A stretch of 46,875 nucleotides of DNA from the NCBI GenBank assembly GCA_003560495.1, contig PWLM01000152.1, forward strand, positions 1 to 46,875. Reading direction: 5' to 3'. The notes under the pieces are model-generated. The model saw nothing but the letters and a program-made list of their open reading frames with translations. It did not search any database and was not told the origin of the DNA. Below, one piece after another: positions 18,667 through 26,336 of this stretch. The stretch comes from Bacillus sp. (in: firmicutes). Lineage in GTDB: Bacteria; Bacillota; Bacilli; Bacillales; Salisediminibacteriaceae. A program made the position numbers and the translations under genes. Within the stretch, counting starts at the first letter, position 1; each line of letters begins with the position of its first letter.

Positions 18667-19962
18667 ATGGAGCAGGTAGCATTCGATCAGCTTCAGGAAA
18701 CTTTATTTAAAAAGAAACTTGCGAATGGGCTGGATGTATTTATTCTCCCTAAACCGGGATTTAATAAAACATATGCAACTTTCACAACAAAATACGGATC
18801 AGTAGACAACGAATTTGTACCTTTGGGTGAAAAGGAAAGTGTGAAGGTTCCTGACGGTATAGCCCATTTCCTTGAGCATAAAATGTTTGAGGATGAAAAT
18901 GGAGATGTTTTTCAGGATTTCAGCAGGCAGGGCGCAAGTGCCAATGCTTTTACGAGCTTTACGAGAACTGCCTATTTATTTTCGAGTACCTCCCATGTAG
19001 AAACAAATCTGGAAACTTTGCTGAACTTTGTACAGTATCCGTATTTCACAGATGAAACAGTGGAAAAAGAAAAAGGAATAATTGAACAGGAAATCAGCAT
19101 GTATGAAGATAATCCCGACTGGCAGAACTTTTTCGGTCTTCTGCAGGCTATGTATCAGAACCACCCTGTCAAGACAGATATAGCCGGGACAGCAGAGTCT
19201 ATCGGCCGTATCACAAAAGATGATTTATATATGTGCTACAGGACATTCTATCATCCGGCAAATATGACAATGTTTATTGTTGGAAATGTAGAACCGGAAA
19301 AAGTGATGAACTTTATCGAACAGAATCAACAAGATAAAAACTTTCCGGAAGCCGAAAGTCCACAGCGCTTTTTGGCGGAGGAACCCGCCCAAGTTTCAGA
19401 AAAAATGAAAACTATTCCGATGCCTGTGAAAGTAGGAAAGACACTGGTAGGTATCAAGGAGTCAGAACCGGAAAAGCAGGGCAGGGAACTGCTGAAACAT
19501 GAACTTTCTGTTCAGCTCCTTCTGGAAATGATGTTTGGTCAAAGTTCGAAAAATTATCAGGATCTTTTTTCTTCCGGCTTAATAGATGATTCTTTCAGCT
19601 TTGACTATACGGCTGAAAAAGGATTTGGTTTTACAGTAATTGGAGGAGATTCCAGTCATCCTGAATCACTGGCAGGAAAAGTTACTGCTTTAATCGAAGA
19701 GTTTAAAAAGCTGCCGTTTGATGAAGAGAGCTTTAGGAGAATCAGAAAAAAGAAAATTGGTTTTGTCCTCCGGGCAATGAATTCTCCGGAATATATCGCC
19801 AATCAGTTTACGAGATACTATTTTAACGAAATGCACCTGTTTGACGTAATCCCTGTGCTCGAAGAACTTACGCCCGAAAGTCTTCAGGCAACACTGATGG
19901 CTCATTTCGACACAGAAACGAGGCTTTCGGCATGTATAATAAAGCCGGAGGACAGTGAATAA
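18667..19962 (+). CDS. ymfH: M16-type zinc protease YmfH
   Basis: A 431-residue M16 metalloprotease with the intact inverted zinc motif HFLEH in IAHFLEHKMFED (about residues 58-69) and the downstream Glu region IIEQEISMYEDNPDW (about 138-152). It starts at ATG 18667 after GGGAGGGG, two bases downstream of ymfF, and its TAA overlaps the ymfI ATG, so ymfF-ymfH-ymfI are translated as a tight operon. It probably supplies the active site for a YmfF-YmfH pair (inference). The in vivo substrate is unknown. Confidence 0.92.
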   Translation: MEQVAFDQLQETLFKKKLANGLDVFILPKPGFNKTYATFTTKYGSVDNEFVPLGEKESVKVPDGIAHFLEHKMFEDENGDVFQDFSRQGASANAFTSFTRTAYLFSSTSHVETNLETLLNFVQYPYFTDETVEKEKGIIEQEISMYEDNPDWQNFFGLLQAMYQNHPVKTDIAGTAESIGRITKDDLYMCYRTFYHPANMTMFIVGNVEPEKVMNFIEQNQQDKNFPEAESPQRFLAEEPAQVSEKMKTIPMPVKVGKTLVGIKESEPEKQGRELLKHELSVQLLLEMMFGQSSKNYQDLFSSGLIDDSFSFDYTAEKGFGFTVIGGDSSHPESLAGKVTALIEEFKKLPFDEESFRRIRKKKIGFVLRAMNSPEYIANQFTRYYFNEMHLFDVIPVLEELTPESLQATLMAHFDTETRLSACIIKPEDSE

Positions 19963-20681
19963 TGAAGCCCTGGGCTTTAATTACCGGAGCCACAGGAAGT
20001 ATCGGACAAGCTGCAGCTTGTGCCCTTGCTGAAAAGTATAATTTGATTCTTCACTACTGTCACAATAAAGAAAAAGCGGTGAAGATTGAGGAGGGGCTTG
20101 CCTCAGCTACTAAAGTCACTCTTTTTCAGGCGGATTTTAAGGATCCTGAACTTACGGTGGAAGCACTGGCAAAGCTTCCGGATACTCCTGACCTTATCGT
20201 ACACAGTGCAGGAGTATCCAGACCTATGCTGTTTCAGGAGGAGACTTCCAGCAAAATGAGTGAAGAAATGAATATTGCCGTAATAACTCCTGCGGCGATA
20301 ATCCGTTCCTTGCTCCCCCATATGATTCAGAATCAGAGCGGAAATATTATTTTCGTTTCATCCATCTGGGGAGAAACTGGAGCCTCAATGGAAGTTACCT
20401 ATTCCACGTGTAAAGCTGCACAAAATGGCCTTGTAAAGTCATTAGCGAAGGAAACAGCTCCGAGCGGCATTCGTGTTAATGCAGTAGCCCCTGGAGCGGT
20501 GGATTCAGACATGATGAAAATGTACTCTTCAGAAGAGCAGCGGGAAATTACGAGTGAAATCCCTTTATCGCGGTTTGCGAAGCCCGAGGAAATAGCCTCC
20601 TGTATCACTTTTCTTTCGGAAAAAGAATCCAGTTATATCAGCGGTCATGTTCTTCAAGTGAACGGCGGATGGTACACTTAA
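19962..20681 (+). CDS. ymfI: Short-chain dehydrogenase/reductase YmfI
   Basis: A classical SDR of 239 residues. The N-terminal TGATGSIGQA is the cofactor-binding TGxxxGxG motif (about residues 8-17), VSSIWGE carries the catalytic Ser, and YSTCKAA gives the Tyr-x3-Lys pair (about 147-153). The C-terminal SGHVLQVNGGW is typical of FabG-like enzymes, and a 3-oxoacyl reductase-type activity is likely, but the substrate cannot be read from sequence. The ATG overlaps the ymfH stop (TAATG). B. subtilis has ymfJ after it, which is not seen here. Confidence 0.9.
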   Translation: MKPWALITGATGSIGQAAACALAEKYNLILHYCHNKEKAVKIEEGLASATKVTLFQADFKDPELTVEALAKLPDTPDLIVHSAGVSRPMLFQEETSSKMSEEMNIAVITPAAIIRSLLPHMIQNQSGNIIFVSSIWGETGASMEVTYSTCKAAQNGLVKSLAKETAPSGIRVNAVAPGAVDSDMMKMYSSEEQREITSEIPLSRFAKPEEIASCITFLSEKESSYISGHVLQVNGGWYT

Positions 20682-20705
20682 TCAAAGTATCCGTTACAGC
20701 TTTTC

Positions 20706-20734
20706 TTTTCAAATGCCCCACTTCCGTTTATGAT
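20706..20734 (+). promoter_or_regulatory. Candidate SigA promoter of ymfK
   Basis: TTTTCA (20706-20711) and TATGAT (20729-20734) are spaced by 17 bases in the short ymfI-ymfK gap. Confidence 0.35.
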
Positions 20735-20772
20735 ATAAATAAACAGCTCTGCTGTAGAAGGAGTGTGCAGTG

Positions 20773-21537
20773 ATGGAAAAGAAAGAATGGTATATGGAAT
20801 ACCAAATACACGAAAACCGTCCGGGTCTGCTTGGTGAGATTGCGTCACTTCTCGGAATGCTGCGTATTAACATTTCCACTATTAATGGAGTAGAGCATCA
20901 GCGGCGGGGACTCCTGATCAGGAGCCAGAGTGACGAAGCAATCATGCGCCTCCGGCATATTATGGGTACGATGGAGGTTATTACCCTGCTGAAACTCCGG
21001 GAACCTAAACTCCGTGACAGACTGGCTGTACGTCATGGACGGTACATCGTGCGGGATGAAGATGGAAAGAAAACATTCCGCTTTGTGAGGGATGAACTCG
21101 GTATACTCGTTGATTTTATGGCGGAGATTTTTATGAAAGAAGGCCACCGGCTTATTGGAATACGCGGAATGCCACGGGTTGGTAAAACAGAGTCTATAGT
21201 AGCTGCCAGTGTCTGTGCCAACCGCAAATGGTCGTTCCTGTCATCCACATTATTAAAGCAGACGATACGAAGCCAGCTGGCTGATGATGAAATGCTCGAA
21301 GATAATATTTATATAATAGATGGAATTGTGTCTACGATGAGAGGGTCTGAAAAACACCACATGCTTGTTTCTGAAATGATGCGCCTTCCTGCAACGAAAG
21401 TGGTCGAACATCCGGATATATTCGTGCGCTCCACAGAATATACGATTGATGATTTTGACTACATTATCGAACTTCGCAGTGATGCAAATCAAGTGATTTC
21501 CTACGAAGATGTGGAACAGGAATATTCTTCTTTTTAA
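20773..21537 (+). CDS. ymfK: YmfK, DUF3388 family protein (ACT-like plus P-loop)
   Basis: A 254-residue protein matching YmfK by position and sequence. Residues about 7-75 look like an ACT-type fold (HENRPGLLGEIASLLGMLRI). Residues about 133-142 have GMPRVGKTES, which fits a Walker A loop, and IYIIDG near 178 could be a Walker B. This suggests a nucleotide-binding sensor, but no function is established. ATG 20773 is preferred over the in-frame GTG 20770, with AAGGAG at 20758-20763. It lies 27 bases before ymfM. Confidence 0.88.
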   Translation: MEKKEWYMEYQIHENRPGLLGEIASLLGMLRINISTINGVEHQRRGLLIRSQSDEAIMRLRHIMGTMEVITLLKLREPKLRDRLAVRHGRYIVRDEDGKKTFRFVRDELGILVDFMAEIFMKEGHRLIGIRGMPRVGKTESIVAASVCANRKWSFLSSTLLKQTIRSQLADDEMLEDNIYIIDGIVSTMRGSEKHHMLVSEMMRLPATKVVEHPDIFVRSTEYTIDDFDYIIELRSDANQVISYEDVEQEYSSF

Positions 21538-21564
21538 TATTACCTTTAGTTAGTAGGTGGGAGA

Positions 21565-22407
21565 ATGTCAGAACTGGGTGAAAAGTTAAAATCAGCAAGG
21601 CTTGAAAAAGGATGGTCATTGGACGAACTGCAGAAAAGAACGAAAATTCAGAAAAGGTATCTAGAGGCTATCGAGGAAGGGGATTTCTCCAGAATGCCCG
21701 GGGACTTTTACGCCAGGGCATTTGTAAAAACATATGCCGAAACTGTCCATCTCAATACTGCGGAGATTTTTGCTGCTTATGAAGAAGAACTTCCCAAACT
21801 TGAAAAAGCGGAAGCTGTCGATCTTCCTCGAAGAGCCGATCGTACCCGTGCAGCCGGAAGGTCCAGACCGAATTCCTCTTCCTCTCTTCTGCCGACACTT
21901 TTCGGCATCAGCTTCATTTTAATAGTTGGACTGGCAGTATGGTTTTTTATTCAGGATAATAATCAGCCTGAAAGAACCGCTGTAAACAATGACCAGCAGG
22001 AGAATGGTGTGGAAGTAAACAACATTCCCGCAGATGAAAACGGGAATGAACCTTCCGGGGATACCGCTCCAGATGAAAATAACAATAATGAGAGCGACAG
22101 TCTGGATTTTTCTGAGCAGGAGGACAACAGGTTTTACTATACTTTTGATGGATCGGAAGAATGGGAACTCGAGCTGAATTTCACCGGCAGCAGCTGGATT
22201 CAGATTCTTGATGAAGATGACAGTGAAATTCACCAGCAGGAGCATGGAGACGGAGACGAAATATCTTTTGATCTGAATGATGACGACGCTGTAACTTTTA
22301 ATCTCGGTAATGCCAGGACTGCCCGTATATTTATTAATGGAGAAGAATTAGAATATGTTAACGATCAGACCCGAAAGTATGTTATAGTTGAAAGAGTTTC
22401 TCCGTAA
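21565..22407 (+). CDS. ymfM: RodZ-like cell-shape protein YmfM
   Basis: RodZ links the MreB cytoskeleton to the envelope synthesis machine. The product has 280 residues: an N-terminal HTH of the RodZ type (about 5-70), a basic juxtamembrane stretch (88-101), one transmembrane helix (about 109-129), a disordered Asp/Glu/Asn-rich linker (131-190), and a C-terminal DUF4115 domain (about 191-280). The ectodomain has roughly forty acidic against fewer than ten basic residues, which is unusual and would suit a high-salt or alkaline exterior (inference). The ATG is at 21565 after GTGGGAG. It is followed by a terminator. Confidence 0.93.
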   Translation: MSELGEKLKSARLEKGWSLDELQKRTKIQKRYLEAIEEGDFSRMPGDFYARAFVKTYAETVHLNTAEIFAAYEEELPKLEKAEAVDLPRRADRTRAAGRSRPNSSSSLLPTLFGISFILIVGLAVWFFIQDNNQPERTAVNNDQQENGVEVNNIPADENGNEPSGDTAPDENNNNESDSLDFSEQEDNRFYYTFDGSEEWELELNFTGSSWIQILDEDDSEIHQQEHGDGDEISFDLNDDDAVTFNLGNARTARIFINGEELEYVNDQTRKYVIVERVSP

Positions 22408-22410
22408 AAG

Positions 22411-22455
22411 AAGTGCCCTTCCGGCCTTTTAGTCTGGATATGGGTGCTTTTTTTT
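22411..22455 (+). terminator. Intrinsic terminator after ymfM
   Basis: AAGTGCCC (22411-22418) pairs with GGGTGCTT (22442-22449, two G-U pairs), and TCCGG pairs with CTGGA inside. It is followed by a run of eight T residues. Confidence 0.8.
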
Positions 22456-22506
22456 GACTTCAGCCGTTTTACCGTCAGCATTTGCTGATTTAAACTGTAA
22501 ATTAAG

Positions 22507-22515
22507 TGGTATAGT
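22507..22515 (+). promoter_or_regulatory. Candidate extended -10 promoter of pgsA
   Basis: TGGTATAGT (22507-22515) fits an extended -10; TATAAT at 22521-22526 is an alternative. No good -35 is seen for either. Confidence 0.35.
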
Positions 22516-22654
22516 AAGCATATAATCAGCAGCTCGCATCAATTGATAATAAGTAACCAGAAAACAGAAAGATCGTTCGCATTTAATGGTGGTTTTTGTT
22601 AAAATAAATACGGCTTACATATCAGTTGTACTCAGTCTGCTCAGGGAGGGTACT

Positions 22655-23233
22655 ATGAATATACCTAATCAGATTACAATCTCGCGAATATTGCTAATAC
22701 CAGTCTTTATGATTTTTCTGCTGATCGATTTTAACTGGGGATCGTTAGGTATGCTCGGAGCTGAGATCCCAGTCTCCCATTTTATTGCTGCCATTATCTT
22801 TATAGTTGCAGCCGGAACAGACTGGCTTGATGGATACTACGCCCGCAAATACAATCTGGTCACAAACATGGGCAAATTTCTCGATCCGCTTGCAGATAAA
22901 CTGCTTATTACCGCAGCATTCGTCGGACTTGTCGGATTGGATATGTTTCCGGCGTGGGCTGCGGTTGTAATTTTAAGCAGGGAATTTGCCGTAACCGGAC
23001 TTAGACTTGTCGCTTCCGGAAGCGGGGAAGTGATCGCTGCGAGTATTTGGGGCAAGTGGAAAACTGTGAGCCAAATTGTAGCTGCTGCTGCTGTTCTTCT
23101 GCATAACCCCGTGTTTGCACTGGCAGGAATCCCATTTGATCTTATTATGATTTACACTGCAGTTGTATTGACGGTATTTTCCGGGGTGGATTATTTTATT
23201 AAAAACAAACATGTTCTTACAAGTGCGGAGTAG
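22655..23233 (+). CDS. pgsA: CDP-diacylglycerol-glycerol-3-phosphate 3-phosphatidyltransferase
   Basis: Makes phosphatidylglycerol phosphate, the committed step to phosphatidylglycerol and cardiolipin, in the cytoplasmic membrane. The product has 192 residues with about four hydrophobic segments. The CDP-alcohol phosphotransferase signature is complete: DWLDGYYAR, then G and two Asp in GKFLDPLADK (about residues 58-85). The ATG at 22655 follows GGGAGGG at 22644-22650; the frame is open to 22586 without a ribosome-binding site. cinA follows within 14 bases. Confidence 0.96.
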   Translation: MNIPNQITISRILLIPVFMIFLLIDFNWGSLGMLGAEIPVSHFIAAIIFIVAAGTDWLDGYYARKYNLVTNMGKFLDPLADKLLITAAFVGLVGLDMFPAWAAVVILSREFAVTGLRLVASGSGEVIAASIWGKWKTVSQIVAAAAVLLHNPVFALAGIPFDLIMIYTAVVLTVFSGVDYFIKNKHVLTSAE

Positions 23234-23246
23234 GAGGAACTATTTA

Positions 23247-24494
23247 ATGAATGCAGAAATTATCGGAGTAGGCTCTGAACTTATTCTCGGACAGATTGAT
23301 AACACTAACGCTACTTTTCTTTCCAAGCAGCTTTCGTCAATCGGTATCGATGTGTATTTTCACCAGAATGTCGGGGACAACAAAGATCGTCTTCGGGACG
23401 CAGTGGAAACTGCTGTCGCCCGGGCGGATGTTCTCGTGTTGACAGGGGGGCTTGGTCCTACCAAGGACGATATTACTCGGGAGACGATTTCCGAAATGAT
23501 CGGCCGCAAACTGGTGTATGATGAAAATGCCAAAGATCAGCTGGAAGTATTTTTTCGCGACCGTGACCGTCCTATGACGGAGAATAACCTGAAACAGGCA
23601 CTTGTTCCTGAAGGTGCTGAATCATTCCCAAATGATGAAGGGCTTGCCTGGGGATCGGCCGTAGATCATAACGGCACACTCATAATAATGCTACCCGGAC
23701 CGCCGCGAGAGCTTCATGCAATGTTCCGTAGTTATGCACTTCCTTATCTCACAGGTCAGCTGAACGACTATCAGGAAATATTGTCTTCTGTACTCCGTTT
23801 TTACGAAATTGGAGAGTCCAGGCTTGTTGAAAAAATCGATGATCTTCTGGAACAGCAGACAAATCCTACGATTGCACCGCTTGCTTCAGATGGAGAAGTA
23901 GCCCTTCGTCTTACAGTAAAAGGATCTTCCCGCGAAGAGAATGAAACACTCCTTCAGGAAATGAAGGAAAAAATACTCGACCGTGCAGGGGATTATTGTT
24001 ATGGAGAAGGCGATAAGGAACTGGAGCAGATCGTAGCCGATATACTTCGTGATAATAAATTAAGCGTTGCTTCTGCTGAAAGTCTCACAGGAGGGGCTTT
24101 TGCGAATACGATGACTAAGTTTCCGGGAGCCTCTATGATTTTCCCGGGCGGCGTCGTATGTTATAGTAATGAAGCGAAGCAGGCGTCAGTTGGTGTTCCT
24201 AAAGAAGTCCTTGATGAGCACGGTGCAGTAAGTAAAGAAACTGCAGAAGCAATGGCAGAAGGTGCCAGAGATCTGTTCAAGTCAGACTACGGCGTCAGCT
24301 TTACTGGAGCGGCCGGTCCGGATCCGATGGAAGGTTATGATCCGGGAGAAATGTTTATCGGTATTGCGAGTCCTTCCGGTACAAAAGGTCATTTTGTTAA
24401 AATCAAAGGCAGCCGCAGCAGAATCCGTACGTACGCGGTGAAACAAGCTTTATATTTATTGTTTCAAGAGTTACGAAATAAAAAAGGTGGATGA
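23247..24494 (+). CDS. cinA: CinA, competence/damage-inducible protein
   Basis: A 415-residue, two-domain protein. The N-terminal MoCF-like domain (about 1-170) starts NAEIIGVGSELILGQ and shows LTGGLGPTKDD. The C-terminal domain (about 255-410) is the nicotinamide-nucleotide amidohydrolase (PncC-like) type with SAESLTGG and SFTGAAGPD. In Bacillus it lies just before recA and is expressed with it during competence. Here a helicase gene lies between. The ATG at 23247 follows AGGAGGAA at 23232-23239. The stop sits five bases before the helicase ATG. Confidence 0.95.
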   Translation: MNAEIIGVGSELILGQIDNTNATFLSKQLSSIGIDVYFHQNVGDNKDRLRDAVETAVARADVLVLTGGLGPTKDDITRETISEMIGRKLVYDENAKDQLEVFFRDRDRPMTENNLKQALVPEGAESFPNDEGLAWGSAVDHNGTLIIMLPGPPRELHAMFRSYALPYLTGQLNDYQEILSSVLRFYEIGESRLVEKIDDLLEQQTNPTIAPLASDGEVALRLTVKGSSREENETLLQEMKEKILDRAGDYCYGEGDKELEQIVADILRDNKLSVASAESLTGGAFANTMTKFPGASMIFPGGVVCYSNEAKQASVGVPKEVLDEHGAVSKETAEAMAEGARDLFKSDYGVSFTGAAGPDPMEGYDPGEMFIGIASPSGTKGHFVKIKGSRSRIRTYAVKQALYLLFQELRNKKGG

Positions 24495-24498
24495 ATTA

Positions 24499-26091
24499 AT
24501 GGAAACGAAGTTTGAAGAATTCGAAATATCTAACAGTCTGCAAAAAGCAATCAAGGAAATGGGCTTTGAAGCCCCTTCTCCTATCCAGGAAAAAGTAATT
24601 CCTGAAATTTTAAAAAAGCACGACGTAATTGGTCAGGCTCAGACAGGAACAGGAAAAACAGCGGCATTCGGTATTCCGCTCATCAACGATGTAAACTCCA
24701 AGCAAAAGCATATCCAGGCGTTGATTTTAACTCCTACACGTGAACTGGCTATCCAGGTAGCGGGAGAATTTCAAAAGCTTTCAAAGCATACGAAAGTGCA
24801 GACGCTTCCTGTTTACGGCGGTCAGTCAATCGGCCATCAAATCAAAACGCTGAAACGTGGGGTACAGGTAGTAGTCGGTACACCCGGTCGTATTCTTGAC
24901 CACGTAAACCGTGGAACAATCAAGCTGGACCGTATTAATACACTCGTACTCGATGAAGCCGACGAAATGCTTGATATGGGCTTTATTGATGATATTGAAA
25001 AAATACTCAAAAACGCCAATGAAGAGCGTCAGACGCTGCTTTTCTCTGCAACAATGCCTCCGGCAATCCGAAAACTTTCCAATAAGTATATGACGAAACC
25101 GGAGCACGTGACGATTGATAAAGGTGAAGTCGCTGCACCTTCCATTGAGCAGGTGTATTACAAAGTGCTTGAGAAAAACAAACTTGAATCCCTCACCCGG
25201 ATTATCGACAGCGAAACGCTGGATCTCGGTATAATTTTCTGCCGTACGAAAAAAGGTGTAGCAGAACTTACAGAATCCCTTCAGGCCAGGGGTTACATGG
25301 CAGACGGGCTTCATGGAGATCTTACGCAGTCGCAGCGGGATGTAGTTATGAAAAAATTCCGTAAGTCGACTATTGAATTTCTTGTCGCGACAGACGTCGC
25401 AGCCCGTGGTATTGACGTTCAGAACGTTACTCACGTTATTAATTATGATATACCGCAGGATCCTGAAAGCTATGTACACCGTATTGGACGTACGGGAAGA
25501 GCAGGTCGTGAAGGTATCGCAATCACTCTTGTTACACCACGGGAAATGAAACATCTGCGTTCAATTGAACGTGAAATTAAAAACCCAATTCCCGCGCGTG
25601 GTATTCCTTCTATAGAGGAAGTAGTGGAAAAGCAGCAGGAAGGATGGAAAGCTCAGATCGTTCAACTTATTGAGGACGACGAGCAGGATGACTCTCTTTA
25701 CTCCTCACTTGTTGCTGACCTGCTCGGTGAGTACCCGTCAGACAAAGTAGTCAGCTCCCTCTTGAAGCTTGCTTTCTACAGCCACGATGATACTAAAAAG
25801 TCAGAAGCCTACGACTTTGGTGACACCGGTGCTCAGAAAGGTATGACCCGGTTCTTTATAAACGTTGGAAGAAATGTGGATATGACACCTAAAAAACTCG
25901 TGGATGATGTAGCGAAGCTTGTAGGCATCAGTCCAAAAGTGATTGGTAAAATCGACATTTTTGAAAACTTCACGTTCATGGAAGTGCCGCAGGAATCAGC
26001 ACCTTTCGTGTACGAAGGTCTTAAGCACGCTCGTGTAGGCGGAGCTAAGATCAATCTGGAACCAGCAAAGCCCCGTCCAGGAAGAAAATAA
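24499..26091 (+). CDS. DEAD-box RNA helicase with DbpA-type RNA-binding domain
   Basis: An ATP-dependent RNA helicase of 530 residues. The motifs are in order: Q motif region (about 8-30), AQTGTGKT (47-54), PTRELAIQ (79-86), TPGR (128-131), DEAD (152-155), SAT (183-185), ARGIDV and HRIGRTGRAG (about 328-337). The C-terminal domain (about 440-515, TRFFINVGR to GGAKINLEP) resembles the DbpA RNA-binding fold, as in DeaD/CsdA-type helicases. Such proteins act in ribosome assembly, RNA decay and cold adaptation. The ATG at 24499 follows AAGGTGG at 24484-24490, inside the end of cinA, so it is probably co-transcribed with cinA. B. subtilis has no helicase here. DeaD or CshA-like names are possible; I leave the symbol empty. 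Confidence 0.93.
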   Translation: METKFEEFEISNSLQKAIKEMGFEAPSPIQEKVIPEILKKHDVIGQAQTGTGKTAAFGIPLINDVNSKQKHIQALILTPTRELAIQVAGEFQKLSKHTKVQTLPVYGGQSIGHQIKTLKRGVQVVVGTPGRILDHVNRGTIKLDRINTLVLDEADEMLDMGFIDDIEKILKNANEERQTLLFSATMPPAIRKLSNKYMTKPEHVTIDKGEVAAPSIEQVYYKVLEKNKLESLTRIIDSETLDLGIIFCRTKKGVAELTESLQARGYMADGLHGDLTQSQRDVVMKKFRKSTIEFLVATDVAARGIDVQNVTHVINYDIPQDPESYVHRIGRTGRAGREGIAITLVTPREMKHLRSIEREIKNPIPARGIPSIEEVVEKQQEGWKAQIVQLIEDDEQDDSLYSSLVADLLGEYPSDKVVSSLLKLAFYSHDDTKKSEAYDFGDTGAQKGMTRFFINVGRNVDMTPKKLVDDVAKLVGISPKVIGKIDIFENFTFMEVPQESAPFVYEGLKHARVGGAKINLEPAKPRPGRK

Positions 26092-26095
26092 TATT

Positions 26096-26136
26096 CGAAC
26101 ATCCGCTTCTCTTTGATTGACGAAGCGGATGTTTTT
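26096..26136 (+). terminator. Terminator after the helicase gene, overlapping the recA promoter
   Basis: ACATCCGCTTC (26099-26109) pairs perfectly with GAAGCGGATGT (26122-26132) across a 12-base loop and is followed by TTTTT. The loop carries the candidate recA -35 elements. Confidence 0.85.
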
Positions 26137-26146
26137 ATAATATACT
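26113..26146 (+). promoter_or_regulatory. recA promoter
   Basis: TTGATT (26113-26118) with TATAAT (26136-26141) at 17 bases is one reading. TTGACG (26117-26122) with TATACT (26141-26146) at 18 bases is the other. Both place the start between about 26148 and 26153, just before the LexA box. Confidence 0.7.
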
Positions 26147-26155
26147 ATAAATAAG

Positions 26156-26169
26156 CGAACGGATGTTTG
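26156..26169 (+). promoter_or_regulatory. LexA (SOS) box of recA
   Basis: CGAACGGATGTTTG matches 13 of 14 positions of the Bacillus LexA/DinR consensus CGAACRNRYGTTYC. It lies a few bases after the predicted recA start point, where bound LexA would block transcription. Confidence 0.8.
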
Positions 26170-26243
26170 CAAAGGCCTCTGAATTATAACTTTGCCTAAT
26201 TCTGAAAATAGAAATTGCAGATGCCGGAGGAATTCAGCGCGGG

Positions 26244-26268
26244 CCGGAATATTTCAAAAATATTCCGG
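26244..26268 (+). other. Perfect 11-bp hairpin in the recA leader
   Basis: CCGGAATATTT (26244-26254) and AAATATTCCGG (26258-26268) form an uninterrupted stem with a three-base loop, about 70 bases before the recA start. No T run follows, so it is not an intrinsic terminator. Function unknown. Confidence 0.6.
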
Positions 26269-26336
26269 GCGTATACAATTCCGGATTTGAAGACAAAGTT
26301 TTAAAATACAGAAACATTCAAAGGAGAGATGTATTC

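Noticed and set aside
26221-26304. 27-codon frame in the recA leader as a leader peptide
   Set aside because: No ribosome-binding site precedes the ATG, and the frame crosses the perfect hairpin; it is probably chance.
26156-26336. A CodY-like box (AATTCTGAAAATA, near 26200) in the recA leader
   Set aside because: Alignment to AATTTTCWGAAAATT needs about five mismatches, which is expected by chance in AT-rich DNA.
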